The notes beneath the pieces were generated by a model. It saw only the letters and a program-made list of their open reading frames with translations, did no database searches and was not told where the DNA came from. Of a stretch of 64,000 nucleotides of DNA, positions 31,836 through 40,656 are shown piece after piece. The stretch covers positions 620,001-684,000 of the forward strand of contig NZ_JAAXGE010000003.1 in NCBI RefSeq assembly GCF_014750685.1. The letters run 5' to 3'. Source of the DNA: Bacteroides sp. GM023. Its GTDB lineage: Bacteria > Bacteroidota > Bacteroidia > Bacteroidales > Bacteroidaceae. The stretch's first letter is position 1, and every line of letters starts with the position of its first letter. The translations under genes and the position numbers were made by a program.

Positions 31836-31935
31836 TGCAACGTTCCTTATAGACATACTTGCCGGATGAAAGCAGTAAACAGCATGGATGGTATCATCCA
31901 AGCGCAAAGATAGAAATAATAATCATGTGTTGTAT

Positions 31936-31970
31936 GTGCGTTTATGCACTAATTATGTGCTTTATCGCAC
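31936..31970. promoter_or_regulatory. tandem dyads, putative activator-binding sites (UAS)
   Basis: GTGCGTTTATGCAC (31936-31949) and GTGCTTTATCGCAC (31957-31970) both have the form GTGC-N6-GCAC. Centres are 21 bp apart (two helical turns), about 90 and 110 bp before the predicted sigma-54 start, the classic spacing for NtrC-type activators. Confidence 0.65.
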
Positions 31971-32026
31971 ACTGAATATAATGAATTAATATTGATATGT
32001 CGTTGTAAAACAATGCTTTATTGAGA

Positions 32027-32041
32027 TGGCACGAGTTTTGA
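32027..32041 (+). promoter_or_regulatory. sigma-54 promoter of the exporter operon
   Basis: TGGCAC-GAGTT-TTGA: -24 element TGGCAC(G) and -12 element TTGA (consensus TTGC), with 10 bases between GG and GA. Predicted start about 32053, 15 bases before the TolC-type gene. Confidence 0.75.
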
Positions 32042-32067
32042 ATGATAAATAGCAAATAAAACTAAGA

Positions 32068-33540
32068 ATGAACCTGAAATTAATCTTCATAAGTATCGGA
32101 TTACTATCAACAGAACTACTGACCGCTCAAAATCGAGCCATGGAGTTGTCACTAGAAGAAGTAGTGAAGATTGCTCGTATGGAATCCCCTGATGCGCAAA
32201 CGGCACGTCATAGTTTTCGCTCTGCTTATTGGAACTATAAATATTATCGTGCCAATTATCTGCCATCTTTAAGCCTGACTTCCGATCCTAGCTTGAACCG
32301 TGCTATTAATAAGATAACGATGGGAGACGGCTCGGTAAAGTTTGTCGAGCAGAATTTGCTGAACACAGATTTAAGTTTAAACCTTTCGCAGAATGTATCC
32401 TGGACCGGTGGTGCTTTCTTTCTCGAAACATCTGCCCAACGGATGGATTTGTTTAGTGAACATAAATACTCATGGCAAACTTCACCTATTATGATAGGTT
32501 ACCGCCAGTCTCTTTTTGGTTACAATAATCTGAAATGGGATAAGCGGATAGAACCTGTGCGCTATCAGGAGGCAAAGAAAAGCTATGTAGAGACGCTTGA
32601 ACTCGTATCGGTCAATGCGATTAATAAATTCTTTGCTTTAGCCACTGCTCAAAGTAATTATGATATTGCTTCTTTTAATTATGCCAATGCTGACACTCTT
32701 TACCGCTATGCACAAGGTCGCTACAATATTGGAACAATCACAGAAAATGAAATGCTTCAACTGGAACTTAACCGTCTGACAGAAGAGACGAACCGTATGA
32801 ATGCCCGTATTGAAATGGATAACTGTATGCAGGAACTTCGTTCTTATCTTGGCATACATGAAGACCGTGAGCTTAGAGTGCTTATCAATCCCCAAGTGCC
32901 GGATTTCAGTGTGAATCTGAATGAAGCATTGGCTTTAGCCTACGAAAACAGTCCGGACATACAGACGATGGAACGGCGGAAACTGGAAAGTGAGAGTGCA
33001 GTAGCGAAAGCTCGTGCCAATGCAGGTTTAAAAGCGGATATTTATCTCCGTTTCGGATTGACGCAGACTGCTGACAAACTGCCCGACGCTTATCGGAACC
33101 TGTTGGATCAACAATATGTAAGCGTCGGAATTTCTCTTCCTATATTAGATTGGGGACGTGGAAAAGGACAGGTACGAGTAGCCCGCTCCAATCGTGACCT
33201 AGTGTATACGCAGGTAGAGCAAAGCAAGACGGACTTTGAATTGAATGTCCGCAAACTGGTCAAACAATTCAATTTGCAAACACAACGTGTCCGCATCGCT
33301 GCCCGTACGGACGAAACGGCTCAACGGAGAAGTGAAGTAGCCCGCAAACTTTATATATTAGGCAAATCGACCATTCTTGACTTGAATGCGTCTATTTCAG
33401 AGAAGGATAGCGCACGTCGTAACTATGTTTCGGCTTTATATAATTATTGGAGTTTATATTATACACTCCGTAGCATGACACTGTACGATTTTGAGCAGAA
33501 TACAATATTGACAGAAGATTATAATCTTCTTATTCAATAA
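32068..33540 (+). CDS. TolC-family outer membrane efflux protein
   Basis: A 490-residue protein with a signal peptide (M-N-L-K-L-I-F-I-S-I-G-L-L-S-T-E-L-L-T-A-Q). Two repeats of the outer-membrane-efflux domain: L-S-L-E-E-V-V-K-I-A early, and L-N-E-A-L-A-L-A-Y-E-N-S-P-D-I in the second half, each followed by long coiled coils; S-L-P-I-L-D-W-G-R-G-K is the typical strand before the second coil. It forms the outer-membrane channel for the adaptor and permeases encoded next. First gene of the sigma-54-controlled operon. Confidence 0.9.
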   Translation: MNLKLIFISIGLLSTELLTAQNRAMELSLEEVVKIARMESPDAQTARHSFRSAYWNYKYYRANYLPSLSLTSDPSLNRAINKITMGDGSVKFVEQNLLNTDLSLNLSQNVSWTGGAFFLETSAQRMDLFSEHKYSWQTSPIMIGYRQSLFGYNNLKWDKRIEPVRYQEAKKSYVETLELVSVNAINKFFALATAQSNYDIASFNYANADTLYRYAQGRYNIGTITENEMLQLELNRLTEETNRMNARIEMDNCMQELRSYLGIHEDRELRVLINPQVPDFSVNLNEALALAYENSPDIQTMERRKLESESAVAKARANAGLKADIYLRFGLTQTADKLPDAYRNLLDQQYVSVGISLPILDWGRGKGQVRVARSNRDLVYTQVEQSKTDFELNVRKLVKQFNLQTQRVRIAARTDETAQRRSEVARKLYILGKSTILDLNASISEKDSARRNYVSALYNYWSLYYTLRSMTLYDFEQNTILTEDYNLLIQ

Positions 33541-33589
33541 AAAATAGTGCATTGAACCATAGTAGTATATATAAAATACAGATAATCTT

Positions 33590-34840
33590 ATGGATATAAA
33601 ACTAGAAAAGAAACCGTGGTACATTCGTTACAGATATTATCTGATAGGAGGAATTTTGTTTGCCGCCTTTTTGATTTACGTGATAACTTTGTCTTTAGGG
33701 CCTAGAAAATTACGGATTGACGCTGAAAATATACAGATTGCAGAAGTGAAAGAGGCTAATTTCATGGAATATGTAGACGTGGAGGGATTGATTCAGCCGA
33801 TATTGACTATTAAAATCAACACTCGTGAAGCGGGAAGTGTGGAAAGTATAGTCGGTGAGGAGGGGAGTTTGCTCCAGCAAGGTGATACAATTCTCATTAT
33901 TTCCAATCCGGATTTACTTCGTAACATTGAAGATCAGCATGATGAATGGGAAAAGCAAATGATTACCTATCAGGAGCAGGAGATTGAAATGGAACAGAAA
34001 AGTCTGAACCTGAAACAACAGGCTTTAACGAATAATTACGAACTGGAGCGTCTGAAAAAAAGTATTGCTCTTGACCGTGAAGAATTCCAGATGGGAGTAA
34101 AGAGTAAAGCTCAACTCCAGGTAGCTGAAGATGAATATAGTTACAAACAGAAGAATGCAGCTTTACAACAAGAGAGTTTGCGGCATGATTCTGCCGTAAC
34201 GATGATACGTAAAGAGCTGATTCGTAACGACCGGGAGCGGGAACGGAAGAAGTATGAACGTACTCGCGAACGACTGAATAACCTGGTTGTCACAGCACCT
34301 ATAAAGGGGCAGCTTAGTTTTGTAAAGGTTACTCCGGGACAACAGGTTGCTTCCGGTGAAAGCATTGCTGAAATAAAAGTACTCGACCAATATAAGATAC
34401 ATACTTCACTTAGTGAATATTACATTGACCGGATTACCACCGGATTGCCTGCTACGGTGAATTATCAGGGGAATAAATATCCGCTGAAAATAACGAAAGT
34501 AGTTCCCGAAGTGAAAGACCGCATGTTTGATGTCGATCTTGTCTTTACGGGGGGTATGCCCGATAATGTCAGAGTTGGCAAAAGCTTCCGTGTACAGATA
34601 GAATTGGGACAACCGGAGCAGGCGCTCGTTATCCCACGTGGCAATTTTTATCAGTCTACAGGTGGGCAGTGGATTTACAAAGTGAATGCATCAAAGACAA
34701 AAGCAAGTCGTGTTCCATTAAATATTGGTCGCCAAAATCCGCAGCAATACGAAATAACAGGCGGTTTGCAGCCGGAAGATTGGGTAGTTACGACCGGATA
34801 TGATACCTTTGGCGATGCGGAGGAATTAATATTAAAATAA
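33590..34840 (+). CDS. HlyD/MacA-family periplasmic adaptor
   Basis: A 416-residue membrane-fusion protein. One N-terminal membrane helix (Y-L-I-G-G-I-L-F-A-A-F-L-I-Y-V), a split lipoyl domain (I-K-I-N-T-R-E-A-G-S-V-E-S-I-V-G-E-E-G on one side and L-V-V-T-A-P-I-K-G-Q-L-S-F-V on the other), a long helical hairpin between them (residues about 115-220), and a beta-barrel and membrane-proximal domain after. It links the TolC channel to the FtsX-type permeases. Located 49 bases after tolC. Confidence 0.88.
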   Translation: MDIKLEKKPWYIRYRYYLIGGILFAAFLIYVITLSLGPRKLRIDAENIQIAEVKEANFMEYVDVEGLIQPILTIKINTREAGSVESIVGEEGSLLQQGDTILIISNPDLLRNIEDQHDEWEKQMITYQEQEIEMEQKSLNLKQQALTNNYELERLKKSIALDREEFQMGVKSKAQLQVAEDEYSYKQKNAALQQESLRHDSAVTMIRKELIRNDRERERKKYERTRERLNNLVVTAPIKGQLSFVKVTPGQQVASGESIAEIKVLDQYKIHTSLSEYYIDRITTGLPATVNYQGNKYPLKITKVVPEVKDRMFDVDLVFTGGMPDNVRVGKSFRVQIELGQPEQALVIPRGNFYQSTGGQWIYKVNASKTKASRVPLNIGRQNPQQYEITGGLQPEDWVVTTGYDTFGDAEELILK

Positions 34841-34978
34841 AAAAACACGCAATTCAATGAAGATAATACAGTTAGCCATTTGAACATTAATTGTTATATG
34901 CCGTCTTTTGGCAAATAAACAAGATTGTGCATATCAATCCTGTTAAAATTATAAATGCTGAATAAAATTAAGATAACT

Positions 34979-37375
34979 ATGGTGAAATATTATTTAACAG
35001 TTGCGTTCCGCAACTTGTTGAAATACAAGACACAGAATATAATCTCCATTATCGGTTTGGCAGTCGGGCTACTATGTTTTAGTGTATGCATGTATTGCAG
35101 CCGTTTTGTAGAGACTATCAATCATTGTTTTGAGAATTACCCCCGTATCGCAGAGTTACGTCTGTATGATTATCAGACTGCTACCAGCTTCTCCGGTACG
35201 CAGCTAGCATTATCCGAAGAACTCCGTACCTGGTCGATGGGAGAAGTGGAAGCTATTTCATGTATGACCTACTCGCGTGAGCGTTCTTACTTTGCCGAAA
35301 TATCAGAGGATAAATCATTACCCTACGAGCTCGAAACAATCGAAGTGGATACTTTATATAATAAGGTATTTACACCGGAAATGGTAGCTGGAAGTTGGAA
35401 AATGGCGAGCCGGACAGCCAATGCCGTTATTTTGAGCCAATCTACTGCCATTAAGATATTTGGTAGTGCCGCAACGGCTATCGGCAAGCATCTGACTTTA
35501 TCGAGGAGACTTAACACTTCCCCTGACAGTACCCCGAAAACAGGTGGCATTGTCTATACCGTTCAGGCAGTTATGGAAGATATTCCGCTAAACAACGGTT
35601 TTGTTTTTATGGGACACATAGACGCGCTGACAGTAAACGACAGCGAGGGGCTTTTTCAGAGTCCGCGACGGAACGAGATGGTAGCTGCCCGGACATACGT
35701 CTTGTTAATTTCCGGAACAGATCCGTCTGTCCTTGAAATGGAGTTCGCTAAACGCAACTATACCTATACATTGAACAATCAGGTTTGTGACGTCATAGCT
35801 AAAAACATAGGACAGATGATGCAAAAGAAGGGAGCCTTTGTTTTGGGAATCACTACCGGAATAGTCGGTACACTGATTTTGTTAGTCGGATTGGTCAATT
35901 TCTTTCATTTTCTCATCGGTTCTTTCTTGAATCGTACCCGGGAATACAGTATCATGAAAATGCTGGGGGCTAACTGGAAACAACAGTTTCTCCTGTTATT
36001 TATACAATCGCTGATTATCGTGTTTGCATCTTCCTTTCTGGTCGTGTGGGGGATAGAGTTGATTGGCAACAGGATCGATTTTTCTTTGTCGGGTGTTACA
36101 ATGACGTTCCCACCCGAAATCCTGTTGAAACACGCCCTGCAATATATCGCTTTTCTTATTCTGCTCTGTGCTGTAGTCTGCTTATTCGTATCTATCCGTA
36201 TCCGCAGGATTTCCATACAAACCGGTATGTATGGGGGAAACAAACGCCGTGGAAAACAATGGGGACGTAACTTCATGTTAGGTATCCAATTCTTTATTTG
36301 CTGGATATTTGTTGCATTCACCGTTGGATTGTTCTTGCAATCGGATAAGACGACTAAAACGTTGTTTCATACATTATCATCTCAAGAGAAAGAAGCGATT
36401 CTTAGCATTCCGCTGGACTATCCATTTCTGAAGAATGAAGAGAAACTGGCTATGGTGGAACGTTTCAAACAGCATGCCGGTGTAAAAGATATGCTGTTAT
36501 CGGATATTGCTTATACACAGGGTACGTCCGGAAACATACTGATGACGGAAAAAGGGAACGACAATTCATGGACTAACATAGATATATTGTGTGTACCGCT
36601 AAACTTTTTCACTTTTATGAATATTCCGATAAAGGAAGGCAGAACCATCCGGACGAAGAACGATCTTGTTATGGATGAAGTTTGGCAGGAGAAACAAAAA
36701 AAGAATGTGATTGGGATGAACTTTTATGATCAAGCAACAGATTTCACGGTGTGCGGAGTGTGTGCGCCTTTTCAGACAGATGTACACAATCATAGTGGCG
36801 GATATGCTTTCACGCTTTATGACCCTTCTGTCTACGTAGGACATTGCTATGTGAAATGCTATCCCGAACAGCAAAAAGAGGTTGTGAAATGGGTAGAGAA
36901 AATCCGCCGGGAAGTGCTTCCTGAGAATATACCTTATCAGGTACGAACGTTTCAGAACGATTTGTATGAAGTACAGGCTATGGAATATATTCTGAAAGAT
37001 ATTATTCTGTTTTTTGCCATAGTCAGTATCATCATTACATTGTTGGGGGTATATTCCAGTATCACTCTTGATACGGAACGGCGGCAGAAAGAAGTTGCTA
37101 TCCGTAAGGTAAACGGGGCAGGGATACGTCATATCGTATGGCTGTTTGCCCGCTTATATATAATTTTGTTGGTGGTTACTGCCGCCATTACCTTCCCGCT
37201 TATATACTTGGTATTGCAATTATGGAAACAGATATATACGGTATTCTTTAATGATGGATTTTTCTTTTGGGCAGGAATATTTATATCTGTTGCTATGCTG
37301 ACGGCATTAACAATTTGGCTCCGTATCCTGAAGATCGCAAAAATTAATCCGGTGGAAGCAATAAAAAATGAATAG
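34979..37375 (+). CDS. MacB/FtsX-type ABC permease 1
   Basis: A start at 34955 is possible, but ATG 34979 gives M-V-K-Y-Y-L-T-V-A-F-R-N-L-L-K-Y-K-T-Q, matching the starts of the two paralogues, so it is preferred (798 aa). Layout: membrane helix, periplasmic MacB core domain (about 50-280), three membrane helices, a mid-chain helix (about residue 430-455), a second periplasmic domain, and C-terminal FtsX helices with R-K-V-N-G-A-G. Eight helices in total, typical of Bacteroidetes fused FtsX permeases. The 138-base gap to the adaptor gene holds no clear second promoter. Confidence 0.85.
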   Translation: MVKYYLTVAFRNLLKYKTQNIISIIGLAVGLLCFSVCMYCSRFVETINHCFENYPRIAELRLYDYQTATSFSGTQLALSEELRTWSMGEVEAISCMTYSRERSYFAEISEDKSLPYELETIEVDTLYNKVFTPEMVAGSWKMASRTANAVILSQSTAIKIFGSAATAIGKHLTLSRRLNTSPDSTPKTGGIVYTVQAVMEDIPLNNGFVFMGHIDALTVNDSEGLFQSPRRNEMVAARTYVLLISGTDPSVLEMEFAKRNYTYTLNNQVCDVIAKNIGQMMQKKGAFVLGITTGIVGTLILLVGLVNFFHFLIGSFLNRTREYSIMKMLGANWKQQFLLLFIQSLIIVFASSFLVVWGIELIGNRIDFSLSGVTMTFPPEILLKHALQYIAFLILLCAVVCLFVSIRIRRISIQTGMYGGNKRRGKQWGRNFMLGIQFFICWIFVAFTVGLFLQSDKTTKTLFHTLSSQEKEAILSIPLDYPFLKNEEKLAMVERFKQHAGVKDMLLSDIAYTQGTSGNILMTEKGNDNSWTNIDILCVPLNFFTFMNIPIKEGRTIRTKNDLVMDEVWQEKQKKNVIGMNFYDQATDFTVCGVCAPFQTDVHNHSGGYAFTLYDPSVYVGHCYVKCYPEQQKEVVKWVEKIRREVLPENIPYQVRTFQNDLYEVQAMEYILKDIILFFAIVSIIITLLGVYSSITLDTERRQKEVAIRKVNGAGIRHIVWLFARLYIILLVVTAAITFPLIYLVLQLWKQIYTVFFNDGFFFWAGIFISVAMLTALTIWLRILKIAKINPVEAIKNE

Positions 37376-37401
37376 AACAATAATTTTAAAACAATACAAT
37401 T

Positions 37402-38076
37402 ATGATTAAGACTATTAACTTACAGAAGATTTTTAAAACGGAAGAGGTGGAAACCTGGGCGTTGAATAACGTTAGTATCGAAGTAAAACAAGGTGAATTT
37501 GTTGCTATTATGGGGCCATCTGGTTGTGGAAAGTCAACATTGCTCAATATTTTAGGATTGCTCGATAATCCGTCAGGAGGAGAGTATTACCTGAACGGAA
37601 AGGAAGTTTCCAAGTATACAGAATCACAACGTACCAGCCTTCGTAAAGGTGTGATAGGCTTTGTGTTTCAGAGCTTTAATCTGATAGATGAACTGAATGT
37701 ATACGAAAACATTGAACTGCCTTTACTTTATATGGGAATCTCGTCATCCGAACGGAAAAAGAGAGTAGAGACAGCTATGGAGAGAATGGCTATTACTCAT
37801 CGTAGCAAGCATTTTCCCCAACAACTCTCCGGAGGTCAGCAACAACGTGTTGCTATTGCCCGTGCAGTAGTTGCCAATCCTAAACTGATTCTTGCCGATG
37901 AACCGACTGGTAATTTGGACTCCAAAAATGGTAAGGAAGTCATGGGGTTATTGAGCGAGCTAAATAAAGAGGGGACAACAATCATAATGGTGACCCATTC
38001 GCAGCATGACGCCGGCTATGCCGATCGCGTCATCAACTTGTTTGATGGCCAGGTGGTAACGGAAGTAAGTATGTAA
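37402..38076 (+). CDS. ABC transporter ATPase (LolD/MacB type)
   Basis: A 224-residue nucleotide-binding subunit: Walker A G-P-S-G-C-G-K-S-T, Q-loop F-V-F-Q-S-F-N-L, signature L-S-G-G-Q-Q-Q-R, Walker B L-I-L-A-D-E-P-T-G-N-L-D and switch histidine in V-T-H-S. Belongs to the MacB/LolD/FtsE branch that powers mechanotransmission rather than transport through a membrane pore. It is the only ATPase in the operon, so it probably serves all four permeases. Confidence 0.92.
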   Translation: MIKTINLQKIFKTEEVETWALNNVSIEVKQGEFVAIMGPSGCGKSTLLNILGLLDNPSGGEYYLNGKEVSKYTESQRTSLRKGVIGFVFQSFNLIDELNVYENIELPLLYMGISSSERKKRVETAMERMAITHRSKHFPQQLSGGQQQRVAIARAVVANPKLILADEPTGNLDSKNGKEVMGLLSELNKEGTTIIMVTHSQHDAGYADRVINLFDGQVVTEVSM

Positions 38077-38110
38077 GTACATTGCGTCAAGCAACTATAA
38101 ATGAAGTATC

Positions 38111-38289
38111 ATGATAAGACACTATCTTAAAGTAGCCTTTCGCAATCTGATGAAGTATAAGACACAAAGTCTTGTCAGTATCATCGGATTGGCTGTCGGA
38201 TTTACTTGTTTTGCGCTATCAGTATTGTGGATTCGCAATGAAATGACTTATGATAATTTTCATGAGGGGGCCAACCGCATTTATCTGAT
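38111..38289 (+). repeat. direct repeat, copy 1 (5' end of permease 2)
   Basis: About 180 bases nearly identical to 40478-40656, covering the first 60 codons. Differences are scattered and mostly silent, which suggests recent duplication or ongoing gene conversion between the two permease genes. Confidence 0.8.
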
Positions 38290-40462
38290 ACGTGCGCATT
38301 ACACCAATCAGCCCGGTATAAGCAATTCTACTCCATATCCTTTAATGGAATATTTGCAGGAAAAAATGCCGGAGATAGAAGACATAACTACTCTTAGCGC
38401 ACGTTATGTGAAATTCCGTTTGGGAGATAACGAGCAAGATGTCGGGATGGTTGCTGTTGATTCTACTTTCATGACCTTCTTTGATATACAATTATTAAAA
38501 GGTACTGTCAACTTCTTGAAGAGTGGTAGTCCGGAAGTTGCTATAACAGAAGAATTTGCACAGCGACTTTTTGGTAAAGAAGAGGATGCATTAGGAAAGG
38601 AGGTGGAGATAGGCAGACGTTCTTGTAAAATAGGGGCAATTGTGAGTGGATGGTCCCATCACTCTAATATTCCTTATTCTGTACTAACTTCGGCGAGGCA
38701 TTATCCCCGTTGGGGAAGCTCGGATGAGCAACTATTTATTCGTGTGCGTGAAAAAGTTGACATGAATGTTTTTCAGACAAAAATGAGTGCTATTCGTATA
38801 AATGAGATTGATAAAGAGAGTGAACTCTCAGATCTCTCAGATCTATTTATTACTCGGATATCAGCTTTGCGTTATTCGGATTATGTAGATAAAGCGGATG
38901 TTATAATCTCTTTCAGCTATATTTTCTATTTTTCGTTGGCAGGCGGATTAGTGATTATTTGTTCATTATTCAATTATCTGACTCTTTATGTTAGTCGTCT
39001 TTGTATGCGTAGCCGTGAGATGGCACTTCGTAAGGTGAATGGAGCCAGTAATAAAGCTTTATCAATGCAGTTTGCGATTGAATTATTGCTGATTTTATGT
39101 GTTGCTTTGTTGGGTGGATTATTGTTGATAGAGATAAGTATGTCACAATTCATAGAATTCACGCAGATAGAACCTGGTTCGTATTATGGAGAAATAGCAG
39201 TGTATCTTTTAGTTGTAATTATGTTGTCTTTTTTGTTTGCACAGATACCATTATTGTATTTTCGTCGTCGAACATTGCAGGAGACTATTAATGGAAATAC
39301 TGTTACTACCAGACCATATTTATTTCGCAAAATAGGAATTGTCGTACAATTAATTGTAAGTCTCACTTTTATCTTTTGTACGTTTGTCATTATGAAGCAA
39401 TTGTATTTTCTGAAGAATACAGACTTAGGAATGGAACGTCATAATGTTGCTAATGTGGCATTGTGGAATGGAGATATTAAGCAATGGGTAGAGAAAATTA
39501 ACGCTTTGCCTATGGTGACACAGAGTCTGACTCCTATGTATTTCCCGATCATTCCAACTGGCCCGATGATGTATGTTGAAATAACAGACTGGGATGGCTT
39601 GTCGAGTACAACAGAAAAAAAAGTCTCTATCGGTATGATGCCCGCAAAAGAGGAATACTTCAAGTTTTATGATTTAAAACTATTGGAAGGCGAATTTATA
39701 TCGGAAAAGAACCAGTGGAATGAGGTCGTAATTGATGAAAGTACGTGCCGTAGATTCGGATGGAAACATGGTTTAGGAAAGAACTTCACTTACCATTACA
39801 ATGGTAGTCAGGATATGATGTATAAGGTCATCGGAGTAGTGAAGGATTTTAGCTATCGTTCTCCTACCAGTGCACCGGGACTTATTGCATTTCAGCATCC
39901 CAAGGCACAAGAATATCTTCTGAATCGTGCGAGTATTCTTTTCAAATTCAAAGAAGGGACTTGGCATGAATGTCGTGAAGCAATAGAGACACTACATAAG
40001 GAAGAATTTCCCAATGCTCACTTACGATTGTTTAATGATGAAGAAGAATATGGTAAATATCTCCGTTCTGAAAATGCACTAATGAAGTTATTGAGCTTCG
40101 TATCTTTGGTTTGTGTTCTGATTTCCATATTCGGAATCTTTTCACTGGTTACTTTATCATGTGAGCAACGTCAGAAAGAGATTGCTATACGTAAAGTAAA
40201 TGGGGCACAAATTTATCATATCTTACAAATGTTCTTCCGTGAGTATCTATTATTGTTGGTTATTGCTGCTGTAATAGCATTTCCAATGGGATACCTTTTA
40301 ATGAAGAACTGGATTGAAAGCTATGTGAGACAAACTACGATAAATAGTTGGATATATGTAGTCATTTTTGTCGTGGTTGCACTTCTTATCTTACTTTGTG
40401 TCATATGGAGAGTATGGAAAGCTGCCAGGCAAAATCCGGCAGAAGTTATCAAGAGCGAATAA
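38111..40462 (+). CDS. MacB/FtsX-type ABC permease 2
   Basis: A 783-residue protein with the same layout as permease 1: start M-I-R-H-Y-L-K-V-A-F-R-N-L-M-K-Y-K-T-Q, a MacB core domain, central FtsX helices around M-R-S-R-E-M-A-L-R-K-V-N-G-A-S, a second periplasmic domain and terminal FtsX helices with R-Q-K-E-I-A-I-R-K-V-N-G-A-Q. The first 180 bases are almost identical to permease 3, which shows duplication or gene conversion. Ends A-R-Q-N-P-A-E-V-I-K-S-E. Confidence 0.85.
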   Translation: MIRHYLKVAFRNLMKYKTQSLVSIIGLAVGFTCFALSVLWIRNEMTYDNFHEGANRIYLIRAHYTNQPGISNSTPYPLMEYLQEKMPEIEDITTLSARYVKFRLGDNEQDVGMVAVDSTFMTFFDIQLLKGTVNFLKSGSPEVAITEEFAQRLFGKEEDALGKEVEIGRRSCKIGAIVSGWSHHSNIPYSVLTSARHYPRWGSSDEQLFIRVREKVDMNVFQTKMSAIRINEIDKESELSDLSDLFITRISALRYSDYVDKADVIISFSYIFYFSLAGGLVIICSLFNYLTLYVSRLCMRSREMALRKVNGASNKALSMQFAIELLLILCVALLGGLLLIEISMSQFIEFTQIEPGSYYGEIAVYLLVVIMLSFLFAQIPLLYFRRRTLQETINGNTVTTRPYLFRKIGIVVQLIVSLTFIFCTFVIMKQLYFLKNTDLGMERHNVANVALWNGDIKQWVEKINALPMVTQSLTPMYFPIIPTGPMMYVEITDWDGLSSTTEKKVSIGMMPAKEEYFKFYDLKLLEGEFISEKNQWNEVVIDESTCRRFGWKHGLGKNFTYHYNGSQDMMYKVIGVVKDFSYRSPTSAPGLIAFQHPKAQEYLLNRASILFKFKEGTWHECREAIETLHKEEFPNAHLRLFNDEEEYGKYLRSENALMKLLSFVSLVCVLISIFGIFSLVTLSCEQRQKEIAIRKVNGAQIYHILQMFFREYLLLLVIAAVIAFPMGYLLMKNWIESYVRQTTINSWIYVVIFVVVALLILLCVIWRVWKAARQNPAEVIKSE

Positions 40463-40477
40463 TGAAATAACAATATT

Positions 40478-40656
40478 ATGATAAAACACTATTTAAAGGT
40501 AGCCTTTCGTAATCTGATGAAATATAAGACACAAAGCCTTGTCAGTATCATCGGATTGGCAGTTGGATTTACTTGTTTTGCGCTATCTGCTTTGTGGATT
40601 CGTTATGAAATGACTTATGATAATTTTCATGAGGGAGCAGAGCGTATCTATCTCGC
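40478..40656 (+). repeat. direct repeat, copy 2 (5' end of permease 3)
   Basis: Partner of 38111-38289. Recombination between the copies would delete one permease (about 2.37 kb) and leave a hybrid gene in frame. Confidence 0.8.
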
